The notes under the pieces are model-generated. The model did no database searches and was not told the DNA's origin. It saw nothing but the letters and a program-made list of their open reading frames with translations. From Burkholderiaceae bacterium (lineage in GTDB: Bacteria > Pseudomonadota > Gammaproteobacteria > Burkholderiales > Burkholderiaceae_C): a stretch of 64,000 nt of DNA. Numbering within the stretch: position 1 is the stretch's first letter; every line of letters starts with the position of its first letter. A program made the position numbers and the translations under genes. The stretch is from positions 62,001 to 126,000 of the forward strand of contig JAIEMS010000022.1 in NCBI GenBank assembly GCA_019751915.1, written 5' to 3'. Shown in pieces: positions 42,339 through 53,080 of the stretch.

Positions 42339-44924
42339 TCAGTCCGAAAGGGCTTGTAGCAGCTCGGTTTCGATTTGAATCTGGCGGGCGTTGTGTTGCA
42401 GCTCTGGGCCTTGCACCAAGAAGGTGTCTTCGACGCGCTCGCCCAGCGTACTGACCTTGGCCAACTGCACACTCAATTGGTGGTGGGCCAACACCCGGGC
42501 CACCAAATACAGCAGCCCAGCGCGGTCGGTGGCCGAGATGCCCAGCAGCCAGCGCTGGGCTTTTTCGTCGGGGCGCAGCGTGACGCGCGGCACCATCGGA
42601 AAGCTCTTGGCCCGGCGCGAAAGGCGGCGACGGCCCGGCTCAGGCAGGGGGCCACCTTGCTCGATGGTGCGCGTCAGGTCGCTCTCGACCATGTGCGTCA
42701 GTTCACGGTAATGGCCTGACTGGTTGGTCGCAGCGACCACCTCAAAAGTATCCAAAGCATGGCCGTTGTGCGCTGTGTGAACCCGCGCATCCAAAATGCT
42801 AAAGCCAGCGCGGTCAAAATAGCCACAGATGCGGGCAAACAAGTCTGCTTGGTCGGCCACGTACACCATCACCTGCAAGCCCTCGCCCGCCAGCGACTGG
42901 CGCGCGCGCACCACGGGTTTATCAGACCCCACATGGCGCGACAAGTGGCGCGTATGCCACGCAATGTCGGCGGCATCGTGGCGCATAAAGTAGCTCACGT
43001 CCAGCGTGTCCCACAACGCCTTGTGTACCTCAAACGGCAGCGCACTCAGGGCCAATTGCACCAAGGCATCGCGTTTGCGGGCTTCGATTTCGGCAGCAGC
43101 ATCGGGCGCGTGCCCACCTAAGGTACGCAGCGTAGCGCGGTACAGGTCTTCCAGCAGCTTGCCCTTCCAAGCGTTCCAGACCTTGGGACTGGTGCCGCGA
43201 ATGTCGGCCACCGTCAGCAGGTACAAGGCCGTCAGGTAGCGCTCGTTACCGACCAATTTGGCAAAGGCAGCAATCACATCGGGATCGGACAAATCTTGCT
43301 TTTGCGCTACGGTGCTCATGGTCAGGTGCTCTTGCACCAGAAAAGCGATCAACCGGGCATCTTCGCGCTCCACCCAATGCTGGCGGCAAAAACGCCGGGC
43401 CTCGACTGCGCCAATTTTGGAATGGTCACCGCCGCGGCCTTTGCCAATGTCGTGAAACAGGGCTGCCGCATACAAAATCCAAGGCTTGCCCCAACCGGCG
43501 GCCAACTGCGAGCAAAACGGGTACTCGTGGGCGTGGTCGGCAATGAAAAAGCGCCGAATATTGCGCAGCACCATCAAAATATGCTGATCGACCGTGTAAA
43601 CGTGAAACAGGTCGTGCTGCATTTGCCCGACAATGCGCCGAAACGGCCACAGGTAACGCCCCAACACCGAAGTCTGGTTCATCAACCGCATGGCGTGGGT
43701 AATGCCCGAGGGCTGCTGCAAAATTTGCAAAAAAGTGGCTTGATTGACCGGATCGCGCCGAAAAGCGCTGTCCATCAGTGCGCGGGCGTTGTACAGCGCC
43801 CGCTGGGTGCGCGCCGATAGCCCTTGCAACCCCGGCGAGACTTGGTACAGCAAAAAGGTTTCGAGGATGGCGTGCGGATTGCGCTGATAGAGGTCGTCGC
43901 TCACGACTTCGATCATTCCGGCCCGGTCTAGAAAGCGCTCGTTGATAGGCCGTGGAATGCGGGTGGGCGGATTGAGCCGCTCTTCAATGTTCAGCAGCAA
44001 AATTTGGCACAACTGCGATACCGCTTTGGCCGCCCAGTAGTAGCGGCGCATCAGCGCTTCGCTGGCCCGGATAGGCAGGTTGGCCCCATCGGGCGCTTGC
44101 GAGCGGTAGCCAAAAGACTCGGCCACAGCGTTTTGCAGGTCAAACACCAAACGATCTTCGCGCCGCCCCGCCATCAGGTGCAAACGGGCGCGCACCAAAC
44201 ACAGCAGCGCCTCGTTGCGCTCAATTTGGCGCACTTCAAACGGTGTTGCCAACCCGTTGTCGGCCAGCGCCTGCCAAGTGCTGCCCAAACCAGCCGCTTG
44301 GGTCACCCACAACAGCATTTGCAAATCGCGCAGGCCACCGGGGGATTCCTTGCAGTTAGGCTCTAGGGCGTAGGGGGTGTCTTCGTATTTGGTGTGGCGC
44401 TGGCGCATCTCCAGCGTCTTGGCAATCAAAAATGCCTGCGGGTTCAGGTGGGCACGGTACTGCTGCTGAAACTGCACAAACAGCGCCGCATCGCCGCACA
44501 GCAAGCGCGCTTCGAGCAACGAGGTTTGCACCGTGATGTCTTGGGCGGCTTCGGCCACGCACTCGGCCACAGTGCGCACACTAGAGCCGATCTCTAGCCC
44601 GACATCCCAGCAACTGCTGATAAACCCCTCAATGGCTTCGCGCGGCGCACCGCCCTCGCCCCCATCGGGCAGCAGCAACAGCACATCGACATCCGAATGC
44701 GGGAACAACTGATCGCGGCCAAAGCCCCCCACTGCCACCAGCGCCAAGCCCTCGGGCATGGCTGCGCGCTGCCACAACGCGCACAGCAAGCTGCCCGTCA
44801 GTGCCGAGAGTTTGCGCAGCCGGGCATTGATGTGGCGGGTCGAGGCGGTAGAGGCCCGCAACGAGGCCAGCAGGGTGGTTTTTTGTTGGCGGTAGCTCTC
44901 GCGCAGGGCTTGCAAATCGGTCAT
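42339..44924 (-). CDS. glnD: Bifunctional PII uridylyltransferase / uridylyl-removing enzyme
   Basis: Senses glutamine and uridylylates or deuridylylates PII proteins to set nitrogen metabolism. The protein has 861 residues, as expected. The nucleotidyltransferase domain shows VGGFGRDQLFPHSDVDVLLL (metal aspartates). The central HD domain shows LFHDIGKGRGGDHSKIGA. Two C-terminal ACT domains bind glutamine (VMVYVADQADLFARICGYFD and LLGISATDRAGLLYLVARVL). The frame is open to 44969, but MTDLQALRESYRQQ at 44924 matches homologues I recall. It is followed by repeat sequence and preceded by map on the same strand. Confidence 0.95.
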   Translation of the reverse strand: MTDLQALRESYRQQKTTLLASLRASTASTRHINARLRKLSALTGSLLCALWQRAAMPEGLALVAVGGFGRDQLFPHSDVDVLLLLPDGGEGGAPREAIEGFISSCWDVGLEIGSSVRTVAECVAEAAQDITVQTSLLEARLLCGDAALFVQFQQQYRAHLNPQAFLIAKTLEMRQRHTKYEDTPYALEPNCKESPGGLRDLQMLLWVTQAAGLGSTWQALADNGLATPFEVRQIERNEALLCLVRARLHLMAGRREDRLVFDLQNAVAESFGYRSQAPDGANLPIRASEALMRRYYWAAKAVSQLCQILLLNIEERLNPPTRIPRPINERFLDRAGMIEVVSDDLYQRNPHAILETFLLYQVSPGLQGLSARTQRALYNARALMDSAFRRDPVNQATFLQILQQPSGITHAMRLMNQTSVLGRYLWPFRRIVGQMQHDLFHVYTVDQHILMVLRNIRRFFIADHAHEYPFCSQLAAGWGKPWILYAAALFHDIGKGRGGDHSKIGAVEARRFCRQHWVEREDARLIAFLVQEHLTMSTVAQKQDLSDPDVIAAFAKLVGNERYLTALYLLTVADIRGTSPKVWNAWKGKLLEDLYRATLRTLGGHAPDAAAEIEARKRDALVQLALSALPFEVHKALWDTLDVSYFMRHDAADIAWHTRHLSRHVGSDKPVVRARQSLAGEGLQVMVYVADQADLFARICGYFDRAGFSILDARVHTAHNGHALDTFEVVAATNQSGHYRELTHMVESDLTRTIEQGGPLPEPGRRRLSRRAKSFPMVPRVTLRPDEKAQRWLLGISATDRAGLLYLVARVLAHHQLSVQLAKVSTLGERVEDTFLVQGPELQHNARQIQIETELLQALSD

Positions 44925-44993
44925 GGGCGTGGAGGTATAAAAAAAGACGGGATGGCCCGTACCATGCAAAAACCGTGCGCGATGCGGCGCATC

Positions 44994-45809
44994 TCAGGTG
45001 GTGGTGGCTTGGACAAAGGCGGGCAAAGGCGGCGCACCTGCCGACAGCGTCATCACTTCGTAGCCCGTGGGCGTGACCAGCACCGTGTGCTCCCACTGTG
45101 CCGACAGGCTGCGGTCTTTGGTGATGATGGTCCAGCCATCGTTGCCCAGCTCTTTGATATCGCGCCGCCCGGCGTTGAGCATTGGCTCGATGGTGAAAAT
45201 CATGCCGGGACGCAATTCTTCCAACGTACCGGGGCGACCGTAGTGCAGCACTTGGGGTTCTTCGTGGAATTTTTTACCAATGCCATGGCCGCAAAACTCG
45301 CGCACCACCGACAGGCCGTGGCCTTCGGCAAATTTTTGGATCGCGTGACCAATGTCACCCAGCCGTGCGCCGGGCTTGACCTGCAAGATACCCAGCCACA
45401 TGGCCTCGTAGGTCAGCGAGCACAAGCGTTTGGCAGCAATCGAACACTCGCCGACCAAATACATGCGGCTGCTGTCGCCGTACCAACCGTCTGGGGTGAT
45501 GACGGTGACATCGACATTGACGATATCGCCCTTCTTTAAAGGTTTGTCGTTGGGGATACCGTGGCACACCACATGGTTGACCGAGGTACACAGCGAGGCC
45601 GGGTACGCCGGGTAACCCGGTGGCTGGTAGCCAATGGTGGCCGAAACCGTGCCTTGGCGGGCCATGCACTCGGCACCGATGCGGTCGATTTCGAGGGTGG
45701 TGATGCCGGGCTGAATGTGCGCTGCGAGGGAGTCCAGCACTTCGGAGGCCAAGCGGCAGGCTTGGCGCATGCCGGCGATGTCCTCTGCCGTTTTGATGGT
45801 GATGCTCAT
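44994..45809 (-). CDS. map: Methionine aminopeptidase type I
   Basis: Removes the initiator methionine from nascent proteins using a dinuclear metal site. The protein has 271 residues starting [20 protein letters not shown]. Metal ligands are visible in [19 protein letters not shown] (Asp, Asp), the [12 protein letters not shown] histidine, [10 protein letters not shown] (Glu) and the final Glu in QWEHTVLVT. The longer frame to 45905 covers the divergent purL upstream region; the ATG at 45809 gives the family start. About 110 bases separate it from divergent purL. Confidence 0.96.
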   Translation of the reverse strand: MSITIKTAEDIAGMRQACRLASEVLDSLAAHIQPGITTLEIDRIGAECMARQGTVSATIGYQPPGYPAYPASLCTSVNHVVCHGIPNDKPLKKGDIVNVDVTVITPDGWYGDSSRMYLVGECSIAAKRLCSLTYEAMWLGILQVKPGARLGDIGHAIQKFAEGHGLSVVREFCGHGIGKKFHEEPQVLHYGRPGTLEELRPGMIFTIEPMLNAGRRDIKELGNDGWTIITKDRSLSAQWEHTVLVTPTGYEVMTLSAGAPPLPAFVQATTT

Positions 45810-45918
45810 TAAGCAATTATCCCATTCACACCCCCGACCGGTAAAATACGGCCCTTCGACCGCGCGGGCGCTCGCCCCCTTTTCTCCCCCCTTTTCTCTA
45901 CCCATTCAGGCCGCCAAC

Positions 45919-48900
45919 GTGACCTTGCACATGACCACGCTTGCGGGCGCTAACGCCCTCAGCCCTTTTCGCGCCCAGCAACTCCAGCCTGCGCTCGAAG
46001 CCATCCACCCCAAAATCGCCGCTATTTCGGCCCGATTTGTCCATTTGGTCGCCACCGATGCGCCGCCCACGACCGCTGAGGTCGAGCGCCTGTCGGCACT
46101 GCTGACCTACGGCGAACCCTATGAAGGCCCCACCGACGGTGCGGCCATTGTGGTCACGCCGCGCTTGGGCACGGTGTCGCCGTGGGCCTCTAAAGCCACC
46201 GACATTGCCCGCAATTGCGGTTTGGTGCTGCACCGCGTCGAGCGCGTGACCGAGTACCGCATCCAAATGCAATCGACCCTGCTGGGCAAACCCAGTCTGA
46301 GCGCCGAGCAACTGGCCCAAGTGGCCCAGCTGCTGCACGACCGCATGACCGAATCGGTGGTGGCAGACTTGGCGGGCGCACAGGCCTTGTTTACCGAGTT
46401 GCCTGCCCAGCCGATGGAGCATGTCGATGTGCTCGGCGGAGGCCGTGCGGCGCTGCAAGCGGCCAACACCCAATGGGGCTTAGCGCTGGCCGACGACGAG
46501 ATGGATTACCTCGTCAACGCCTTTCAGGGCTTGGGCCGCAACCCGACCGATGTCGAGCTGATGATGTTCGCGCAGGCCAACAGCGAGCACTGCCGCCACA
46601 AAATTTTTAATGCCCAGTTCACCATCGATGGCGCAGCGCAAGACAAAAGCCTCTTTGCCATGATCCGCAACACCCACCAGTTGGCCCCCCAGCACACGGT
46701 GGTGGCTTACTCGGACAACGCTTCGGTGATGGAAGGCAGCTCGGTGGAGCGTTTTGTAGCCAAAATGGCTGCTAGCCCCGATGCAGCAAGCGCAACCAGC
46801 TATGAAAAAGAGAGCGCACTGCACCACATCTTGATGAAGGTCGAGACGCACAACCACCCGACAGCGATCTCGCCATTTCCCGGCGCATCGACCGGGGCCG
46901 GCGGCGAAATCCGCGACGAAGGTGCCACCGGGCGCGGCTCCAAGCCCAAGGCGGGCTTGACCGGCTTTACCGTGTCCAAGCTCTGGGGCGGGGCCTCTGA
47001 CCTGCCCGGCGGCAAGCCCGGCCACATCGCCAGCCCATTGCAAATCATGACCGAAGGCCCACTCGGGGGCGCAGCCTTCAACAACGAATTTGGCCGCCCG
47101 AATCTGGCGGGGTACTTTCGGGAATACGAACAAAACGTCGGCGGCGTGGAGCGCGGCTACCACAAGCCGATCATGATTGCCGGTGGCTTGGGCGTGATCG
47201 ATGCCACGCTGACGCAAAAAATCGAGTTCCCCGCTGGTTCGCTGCTGATTCAACTCGGTGGCCCCGGTATGCGCATTGGCATGGGCGGCAGCGCAGCCAG
47301 CTCGATGGCGACGGGTGCCAACGCCGCCGAACTCGATTTCGATTCGGTGCAACGCGGCAACCCCGAAATTGAGCGCCGGGCGCAAGAGGTCATCAACCAC
47401 TGCTGGGCGCAAGGTGCAGCCAACCCGATTTTGGCGATCCACGATGTCGGCGCGGGCGGTTTGTCCAACGCCTTTCCCGAATTGACCAACGACGCAGGCC
47501 GGGGCGCACGCTTTGACCTGCGCGCCGTGCAACTGGAAGAATCGGGCTTGGCCCCGAAAGAAATCTGGAGCAACGAAAGCCAAGAACGCTACGTACTGGC
47601 GATTGCCCCCGAGTCGCTGGCGCAGTTCAAGGCCTTTTGCGAACGCGAACGCTGCCCCTTTGCGGTGATTGGCACCACCACCCAAGAGCGCCAATTGGTG
47701 CTCGAAGACAGTGCCGCCGCCGAGGTCGACCAAAAATTCCCGGTCGATATGCCAATGTCGGTGCTGCTGGGCAAGCCGCCCAAAATGCACCGCGACGTGC
47801 AAACCGTGCTGCCCCAGCTCACGCCGATGAACCTGACAGGGGTTGATCTGCAAAAGTCGGTCATCGGGGTCTTGAGCCACCCGACCGTGGCCTCCAAGCG
47901 CTTTCTCATCACCATTGGCGACCGCGCCGTCGGGGGCCTGACGCACCGCGACCAAATGGTCGGCCCTTGGCAAGTGCCCGTGGCCGATGTCGCTGTCACG
48001 CTGGCCGACTACCAAGGCTTTGCCGGTGAAGCCATGGCGATGGGCGAGCGCACGCCGCTGGCGGCCCTCAACGCCCCAGCTTCGGGCCGTATGGCGGTGG
48101 CCGAGGCCATCACCAACTTGCTGGCCGCGCCGATAGAGTTGCCGCGCGTCAAGCTGTCGGCCAACTGGATGGCCGCTTGCGGCGAACCCGGCGAAGATGC
48201 CGCGCTGTACGCCACCGTCAAGGCCGTGGGCATGGAGCTGTGCCCAGCGCTGGGCATTTCGATTCCGGTGGGCAAAGATTCGCTGTCGATGCGCACCCAA
48301 TGGAAAGACGGCGACATCGCTAAAAAAGTGGTCTCGCCGGTCAGTTTGATCATTACTGCGTTTGCTACGCTGGCCGATGTGCGTGGCACCCTGACACCGC
48401 AGCTCAACGCCACCGAAGACGACACCACACTGGTGCTGATTGATTTGGGCAAGGGTCAAAACCGCATGGGCGGCAGCATTTTGGGCCAAGTGCTCGACCA
48501 AGCAGGCGACACCGTGCCCGATGTGGACCAGCCCCAAGACCTGAAAAACTTGGTCAATGCCATCAACGCCTTGCGCGCGCAGGGGCAAATTTTGGCCTAC
48601 CACGACCGCAGCGACGGCGGCCTGCTGGCGGCAGTGGCTGAAATGGCCTTTGCCGGTCATGTGGGCGTGGCGCTGAACGTCGATATGCTCGTCACCGAGG
48701 GCGACGGCATCACCGACAGCCGCATGGAAACCGGCGATGCCAAGAACTGGGCGCAGCAAGTCAGCGCTCGGCGCGAAGAACTCACCCTCAAGGCGCTGTT
48801 CAACGAAGAACTGGGCGTGGTACTGCAAGTGCGTACCGCCGAGCGCAACCAGATCATGCAAACGCTGCGCGAACATGGTTTGTCCAAGTTCAGCCACTTT

Positions 48901-49947
48901 ATTGGCAAAACCCGTCCGGCCAGCTCCAGCATGGAAGCGGGCAAGGGCCAACTGTCGGTGTGGCGCGATGCCAAAGAAGTGTTCAATGCCCCACTCGAAG
49001 ACCTGCACCAAGTCTGGGACAGCGTGAGCTGGCAAATTTGCCAACAGCGCGACAACCCGGCCTGTGCCGATGCCGAACACGCCGGTGCTGGCGCAGCTGC
49101 CGACCCCGGCATGCACGTTCACTTGACGTTTGACCCGGCAGACAACATTGCCGCGCCGTTCTTGAACCTCTCGCGCCCGAAAGTGGCCGTGCTGCGCGAA
49201 CAGGGCGTGAACTCGCACGTCGAAATGGCCTACGCCTTTACCGAGGCGGGCTTTGAGGCCTTTGATGTCCACATGACCGACCTGCAAACGGGCCGCGCCC
49301 AACTGCAAGACTTCCAAGGCGTGGTGGCCTGCGGCGGTTTTAGCTACGGCGACACACTGGGCGCAGGCATTGGCTGGGCGCGTTCTATCACCTTTAACCC
49401 GGTGTTGGCAGCGCAGTTCCAAGGCTTTTTTGCCCGCCAAGACACCTTTGGCTTGGGCGTGTGCAATGGTTGCCAAATGTTTGCCGAGCTGGCCGACATC
49501 ATCCCCGGAGCGCAAGACTGGCCGCGCTTTACCACCAACCAGAGCGAACGCTTTGAGGCCCGCTTGAGCATGGTCGAGGTGCTGGAATCGCCCAGCATTT
49601 TCCTGAGCGGCATGGCCGGTAGCCGCCTGCCGATTGCCGTGGCCCACGGCGAGGGTTACGCCAACTTTAAGCACCGGGGCAACGCAGCCCAAGCACTGGG
49701 TGCAATGCGCTTTGTGGACAACACCGGCACAGCCACCGAGCAGTACCCGTTCAACCCCAACGGCAGCGCTGGGGGCTTAACGGCAGTCACCACCGCCGAT
49801 GGGCGCTTTACCGCCATGATGCCGCACCCCGAGCGGGTGTTTCGCAACATCCAAATGAGCTGGACGGACTTGGCCGCTAGCGGTGGCGCAGCAAGTTTCA
49901 GCCCGTGGATGCAGTTGTGGCGCAATGCACGCCGCTGGGCCGGGTAA
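45919..49947 (+). CDS. purL: Phosphoribosylformylglycinamidine synthase
   Basis: Large (1342-residue) FGAM synthase for step four of purine biosynthesis, converting FGAR, glutamine and ATP to FGAM. Order: N-terminal PurS-like domain, linker, two AIRS-type synthetase halves ([39 protein letters not shown]), and a C-terminal class I glutaminase with [16 protein letters not shown], nucleophile Cys in [12 protein letters not shown], and PHPERVF. The start is taken as the GTG at 45919 ([15 protein letters not shown]), which fits homologues; ATG 45931 is the alternative. Residues around 280-296 ([18 protein letters not shown]) look like a translated copy of the intergenic palindromic repeat, inserted before [15 protein letters not shown]. 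Confidence 0.96.
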   Translation: MTLHMTTLAGANALSPFRAQQLQPALEAIHPKIAAISARFVHLVATDAPPTTAEVERLSALLTYGEPYEGPTDGAAIVVTPRLGTVSPWASKATDIARNCGLVLHRVERVTEYRIQMQSTLLGKPSLSAEQLAQVAQLLHDRMTESVVADLAGAQALFTELPAQPMEHVDVLGGGRAALQAANTQWGLALADDEMDYLVNAFQGLGRNPTDVELMMFAQANSEHCRHKIFNAQFTIDGAAQDKSLFAMIRNTHQLAPQHTVVAYSDNASVMEGSSVERFVAKMAASPDAASATSYEKESALHHILMKVETHNHPTAISPFPGASTGAGGEIRDEGATGRGSKPKAGLTGFTVSKLWGGASDLPGGKPGHIASPLQIMTEGPLGGAAFNNEFGRPNLAGYFREYEQNVGGVERGYHKPIMIAGGLGVIDATLTQKIEFPAGSLLIQLGGPGMRIGMGGSAASSMATGANAAELDFDSVQRGNPEIERRAQEVINHCWAQGAANPILAIHDVGAGGLSNAFPELTNDAGRGARFDLRAVQLEESGLAPKEIWSNESQERYVLAIAPESLAQFKAFCERERCPFAVIGTTTQERQLVLEDSAAAEVDQKFPVDMPMSVLLGKPPKMHRDVQTVLPQLTPMNLTGVDLQKSVIGVLSHPTVASKRFLITIGDRAVGGLTHRDQMVGPWQVPVADVAVTLADYQGFAGEAMAMGERTPLAALNAPASGRMAVAEAITNLLAAPIELPRVKLSANWMAACGEPGEDAALYATVKAVGMELCPALGISIPVGKDSLSMRTQWKDGDIAKKVVSPVSLIITAFATLADVRGTLTPQLNATEDDTTLVLIDLGKGQNRMGGSILGQVLDQAGDTVPDVDQPQDLKNLVNAINALRAQGQILAYHDRSDGGLLAAVAEMAFAGHVGVALNVDMLVTEGDGITDSRMETGDAKNWAQQVSARREELTLKALFNEELGVVLQVRTAERNQIMQTLREHGLSKFSHFIGKTRPASSSMEAGKGQLSVWRDAKEVFNAPLEDLHQVWDSVSWQICQQRDNPACADAEHAGAGAAADPGMHVHLTFDPADNIAAPFLNLSRPKVAVLREQGVNSHVEMAYAFTEAGFEAFDVHMTDLQTGRAQLQDFQGVVACGGFSYGDTLGAGIGWARSITFNPVLAAQFQGFFARQDTFGLGVCNGCQMFAELADIIPGAQDWPRFTTNQSERFEARLSMVEVLESPSIFLSGMAGSRLPIAVAHGEGYANFKHRGNAAQALGAMRFVDNTGTATEQYPFNPNGSAGGLTAVTTADGRFTAMMPHPERVFRNIQMSWTDLAASGGAASFSPWMQLWRNARRWAG
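46757..46805 (+). repeat. Palindromic repeat captured inside the purL reading frame
   Basis: The stretch contains AGCCAAAATGGCT (46758-46770), then GCTAGC, then GCAAGCGC and CAGCTATGAAAAA. In order and spacing these are the words of the intergenic repeat at 49953-50010 (CTATCAAAAAGATAGCT, CTAGCGC, GCAAGCGCTAG, AGCTAT). It is in frame and encodes an Ala/Ser-rich surface-loop-like segment. Confidence 0.6.
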
Positions 49948-49952
49948 TTTTC

Positions 49953-50010
49953 ACTATCAAAAAGATAGCTTCTAGCGCACACTGAGCAAGCGCTAGAAGC
50001 TATTTTGATC
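49953..50010. repeat. Dispersed palindromic repeat, best copy, between purL and DUF808
   Basis: A perfect 14-bp inverted repeat ATAGCTTCTAGCGC/GCGCTAGAAGCTAT (49965-49978 with 49990-50003) is flanked by CTATCAAAAAG and TTTTGATC. It fills the 82-base gap. It could fold as a strong hairpin and stop purL transcription. I recall near-identical elements in many Comamonadaceae genomes. Confidence 0.85.
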
Positions 50011-50029
50011 GGAAATTGAAGGGAATTTC

Positions 50030-51007
50030 ATGGCCGGAGCCAGTTTGCTGACCTTGTTGGACGACATTGCCACCATCCTCGACGATGTGGCCCTGATGAC
50101 CAAAATGGCCGCGAAAAGCAGCGCCGCTGCTGCCGATGATGTCTCGCTGATGACCAAAGTGGCGGCACAAAAAACCGCTGGTGTGTTGGGCGACGATTTG
50201 GCCCTGAATGCCCAGCAAGTGGCCGGTGTGCGCGCTGAACGCGAACTTCCCGTCGTGTGGGCGGTTGCCAAAGGCTCGATGCTCAACAAACTCATTTTGG
50301 TGCCTGCAGCCTTGCTCATCAGCGCCCTGATGCCGTGGGCCATTACGCCGCTGCTGATGCTGGGCGGGGCCTTTTTGTGCTTTGAGGGCTTTGAAAAAAT
50401 CGCCCACCCATTTCTGCACGGCGACGAACCCGCCGATACCGCCGCTCCCATGCCCAGCACCCAAACCGTGGACTGGGTGGCGTTTGAAAAAAACAAAATC
50501 CAAGGTGCCGTGCGTACCGACTTCATTTTGTCGGCAGAAATCGTCACCATCGCGCTCGGCACGGTGGCGGCCGCACCGTTTGGGCAGCAAGTGGCAGTGT
50601 TGGCCGCTGTTGCCATCGCCATGACGGTGGGCGTTTATGGCTTGGTGGCGGGTATCGTCAAGCTCGATGATGTGGGCTTGTGGCTGACCCAAAAACCCAG
50701 CCGCGCCGCACAAGCACTCGGGCGCGGCATGCTGCATGCTGCGCCGTGGTTGATGAAAACCTTGGCAGTGGTGGGCACGGCGGCCATGTTTTTGGTCGGT
50801 GGTGGCATTTTGGCGCATGGTGTGCCTGCGCTGCACCACGGTATCGAGTCTGCCGGTGCCATGGCAGGAGCGTGGCCGTTGGGCGGACTGTGGCAAGTGC
50901 TCACCACCAGTGGACTCAACGGGGTACTGGGCATTCTGGCCGGAGCGCTGGTACTGGCAGGCACAACGCTGGTGCAACGGCTGCGCCCACGCGCCAGTGC
51001 AGATTGA
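50030..51007 (+). CDS. DUF808 family membrane protein (YedI-like)
   Basis: A 325-residue protein beginning [20 protein letters not shown], followed by [20 protein letters not shown] and [20 protein letters not shown], the hallmark N-terminus of DUF808/YedI. Four or more hydrophobic segments follow (about 85-120, 175-225, 245-270, 285-315). Function unknown; YedI is an inner-membrane protein in E. coli. AAGGGA lies about 6 bases before the ATG. Confidence 0.9.
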   Translation: MAGASLLTLLDDIATILDDVALMTKMAAKSSAAAADDVSLMTKVAAQKTAGVLGDDLALNAQQVAGVRAERELPVVWAVAKGSMLNKLILVPAALLISALMPWAITPLLMLGGAFLCFEGFEKIAHPFLHGDEPADTAAPMPSTQTVDWVAFEKNKIQGAVRTDFILSAEIVTIALGTVAAAPFGQQVAVLAAVAIAMTVGVYGLVAGIVKLDDVGLWLTQKPSRAAQALGRGMLHAAPWLMKTLAVVGTAAMFLVGGGILAHGVPALHHGIESAGAMAGAWPLGGLWQVLTTSGLNGVLGILAGALVLAGTTLVQRLRPRASAD

Positions 51008-51092
51008 ACACCCGCGTAATTTCTGCGGACAAGTGCAACTATGGCCTAATAGAGGGCTTTTCTTTTTCTTTTTTACTTAGCGGAGGCCATTC

Positions 51093-51263
51093 ATGGGCAA
51101 CAAAATCGTCACCGAAGCAGATCGTAAGCGCACCCCCCGTCCCAAGACACCGAACGGTGTCACCTTGGCCACTCCTGGCCGTGGTCAGCGCGTGAGCCTG
51201 GAGCGTGGTGTTGCTACGCGCAGCAAGAAGAATCCGGGCAAGCGCTCGAAGAAGGGCGGCTAA
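51093..51263 (+). CDS. Short basic protein with a strong ribosome site
   Basis: A 56-residue ORF too short for usual cut-offs: it begins MGNKIVTEADRKRTPRPKTP and ends RSKKNPGKRSKKGG. GGAGG sits 6 bases upstream of the ATG, the best Shine-Dalgarno in the neighbourhood. Codon choice is like the core genes. Arg/Lys content is very high, so nucleic-acid or ribosome association is plausible but not shown. I do not recognise a family. Confidence 0.72.
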   Translation: MGNKIVTEADRKRTPRPKTPNGVTLATPGRGQRVSLERGVATRSKKNPGKRSKKGG

Positions 51264-51504
51264 TCAGCCACTGGCAGCGGACTTTGCGTAGCTTTCAAAA
51301 AGCCCGCTGCCACCCTCCCCACCGGCACACCGCACAGCGCAACGCGGTGACATCTGTGGGGATACCCTTGATGGCATTGGGAGCGCAACGCCCCCTAGCG
51401 ATGGTTGCCAAGCCTCTCCAAAAAACTAAATTCGCCGCAAACACCCTGCACAACCACCGATTGCTGGGCTTTTTGTGCGTCTTCTCAACTTTTGGTTTAC
51501 TCCC

Positions 51505-52017
51505 ATGACCTCCACTTCCCCCGCCTTCAGCACCTGCGATTTTTGCGACACCTTCAAAAACGATGACAGTGGTGCCTTTCGTGTCTTGCCCCCGGTATTT
51601 CGGGATTTTGGTGGCAAAACACAGTTTTGCGGCCCCGTCAGTACCGTCAAATGCCACGAGGACAACACCCTCGTCAAAGCAGCCGTCGATTCGCCCGGCC
51701 AAGGTCGAGTGTTGGTGGTCGATGGCGGCGCTTCGCTGCGCCGGGCCTTGGTGGGTGGCAATTTGGCCGCCGCGGCGGCACGCAACGGCTGGGCGGGTGT
51801 GGTGGTCGATGGCTGTGTGCGCGATCTGGCCGAGCTGGCCGCGGCCCAAGTCGGCATCCGCGCCTTAGCCCCCATGCCCTTGCCAACCGAAAAACGCGGT
51901 CAGGGCCTGAGCGACGTGGCGGTGCAAATTCAAGGGGTCTGGGTCTATCCCGGCGACTGGCTCTACGCCGATGCCGACGGCATCGTGGTCAGCCGCACCG
52001 AGTTGCTCACAGCGTAA
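51505..52017 (+). CDS. rraA: RraA-family protein
   Basis: A 170-residue protein of the RraA fold: TCDFCDTFKNDDSGAFRVLP, FGGKTQFCGPVSTVKCHEDN, VDGGASLRRALVGGNLAAAA, GVVVDGCVRDLAEL and WVYPGDWLYADADGIVVS. E. coli RraA binds and inhibits RNase E; many relatives instead are metal-dependent 4-hydroxy-4-methyl-2-oxoglutarate aldolases, and the GxVVDGCVRD motif keeps the metal-proximal Arg-Asp pair. Both activities are possible. A GTG at 51475 would add ten residues but has no better ribosome site. The 240 bases before it contain no gene I can support. Its end overlaps convergent quinone oxidoreductase by 11 bases. Confidence 0.9.
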   Translation: MTSTSPAFSTCDFCDTFKNDDSGAFRVLPPVFRDFGGKTQFCGPVSTVKCHEDNTLVKAAVDSPGQGRVLVVDGGASLRRALVGGNLAAAAARNGWAGVVVDGCVRDLAELAAAQVGIRALAPMPLPTEKRGQGLSDVAVQIQGVWVYPGDWLYADADGIVVSRTELLTA

Positions 52018-52990
52018 GAATCGTCGAACCCGTGGTCTTGCGCGCCTCCAAGTCACGGTGGGCCTGCTGCACATCGGTCAGGGCGTAGCGCTGGTCGATG
52101 TGGATTTTTACCTGCCCGCTTTGCACCACAGCAAACAAATCATCGGCCATGGCTTGGGTGCTCTCACGGGTTGCAATATGGGTAAACAGCGTCTGGCGCG
52201 TGACGTAAAGCGAACCTCGCGCCCCCAAAGAACCCAGTGCAAACGGTGGCACCGGGCCTGAAGCATTGCCAAAACTGACCATCAAGCCAAAGGGACGCAG
52301 GCAGTCGAGCGATTTTTCCCAAGTATCTTGGCCTACCGAGTCGTACACCACCTTCACGCCCCGGCCTGCGGTGATGTCTTTGACCCGCGCGGCAAAATCT
52401 TCGCTGCGGTAGTTGATGGCGTAAGCAGCACCGTTGTCCAGCGCCAGCTGGCATTTTGTGTCGGTTCCCGCAGTGGCAATCAGTTGCAAGCCCAGCGCCT
52501 TGGCCCACTGGCAAGCCATCAACCCGACACCACCAGCTGCTGCATGAAACAACACAAAGTCTCCATGTTCTAGGCCTTCAACCGGGCGGGTCTTTTTGAG
52601 TAAATACTGGGCTGTCAGCCCCTTGAGCATCATGGCAGCACCGGTTTCAAAACCAATGCCATCGGGGAGCGCGCAAACGCAGCGGGCCGGCATGACGCGC
52701 AACTCGCTGTAACTGCCCGGCGGCATACTGGCGTAGGCGACGCGCTCGCCCACACGCAGGTGGGTTACGCCCTCGCCCACGGCTTCAATCACACCAGCAC
52801 CTTCCATGCCCATGCTAGCGGGCATCGGCAGTGGGTACACGCCTGTGCGGTGGTAAACGTCGATAAAGTTCAAGCCCACTGCGTGGTGGCGAATACGCAC
52901 CTCACCGGGGCCGGGCGCGCCCACAGAAACATCGACGACTTCAAGGACTTCGGGGCCGCCATGCTGGCGAATCTGGATAGCGAGGCTCAT
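52007..52990 (-). CDS. qor: NADPH:quinone oxidoreductase (zeta-crystallin-like)
   Basis: A 327-residue medium-chain dehydrogenase/reductase without zinc ligands. It starts MSLAIQIRQHGGPEVLEVVD and contains GLNFIDVYHRTGVYPLPMP, GAAMMLKGLTAQYLLKKT, the Rossmann loop LFHAAAGGVGLMACQWAKAL and VYDSVGQDTWEKSLDCLRPF. These are the classic Qor features. It likely reduces quinones using NADPH. The frame extends to 53089, but ATG 52990 matches the family and leaves room for a promoter with the divergent EamA gene. Confidence 0.92.
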   Translation of the reverse strand: MSLAIQIRQHGGPEVLEVVDVSVGAPGPGEVRIRHHAVGLNFIDVYHRTGVYPLPMPASMGMEGAGVIEAVGEGVTHLRVGERVAYASMPPGSYSELRVMPARCVCALPDGIGFETGAAMMLKGLTAQYLLKKTRPVEGLEHGDFVLFHAAAGGVGLMACQWAKALGLQLIATAGTDTKCQLALDNGAAYAINYRSEDFAARVKDITAGRGVKVVYDSVGQDTWEKSLDCLRPFGLMVSFGNASGPVPPFALGSLGARGSLYVTRQTLFTHIATRESTQAMADDLFAVVQSGQVKIHIDQRYALTDVQQAHRDLEARKTTGSTILTL

Positions 52991-53080
52991 AGGTTGGGGT
53001 CTGTGTAATGGTGGAACAAGCGGTAGGCCCATCGTGCCACGCTTGGGCACAATGTGCCACACCGCCGTACAGTGCCCCCT

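Noticed and set aside
46480-49692. Very long open frame antisense to purL
   Set aside because: It mirrors a GC-rich gene with strong codon bias. The translated sequence has no recognisable motif while the sense frame is unmistakably PurL.
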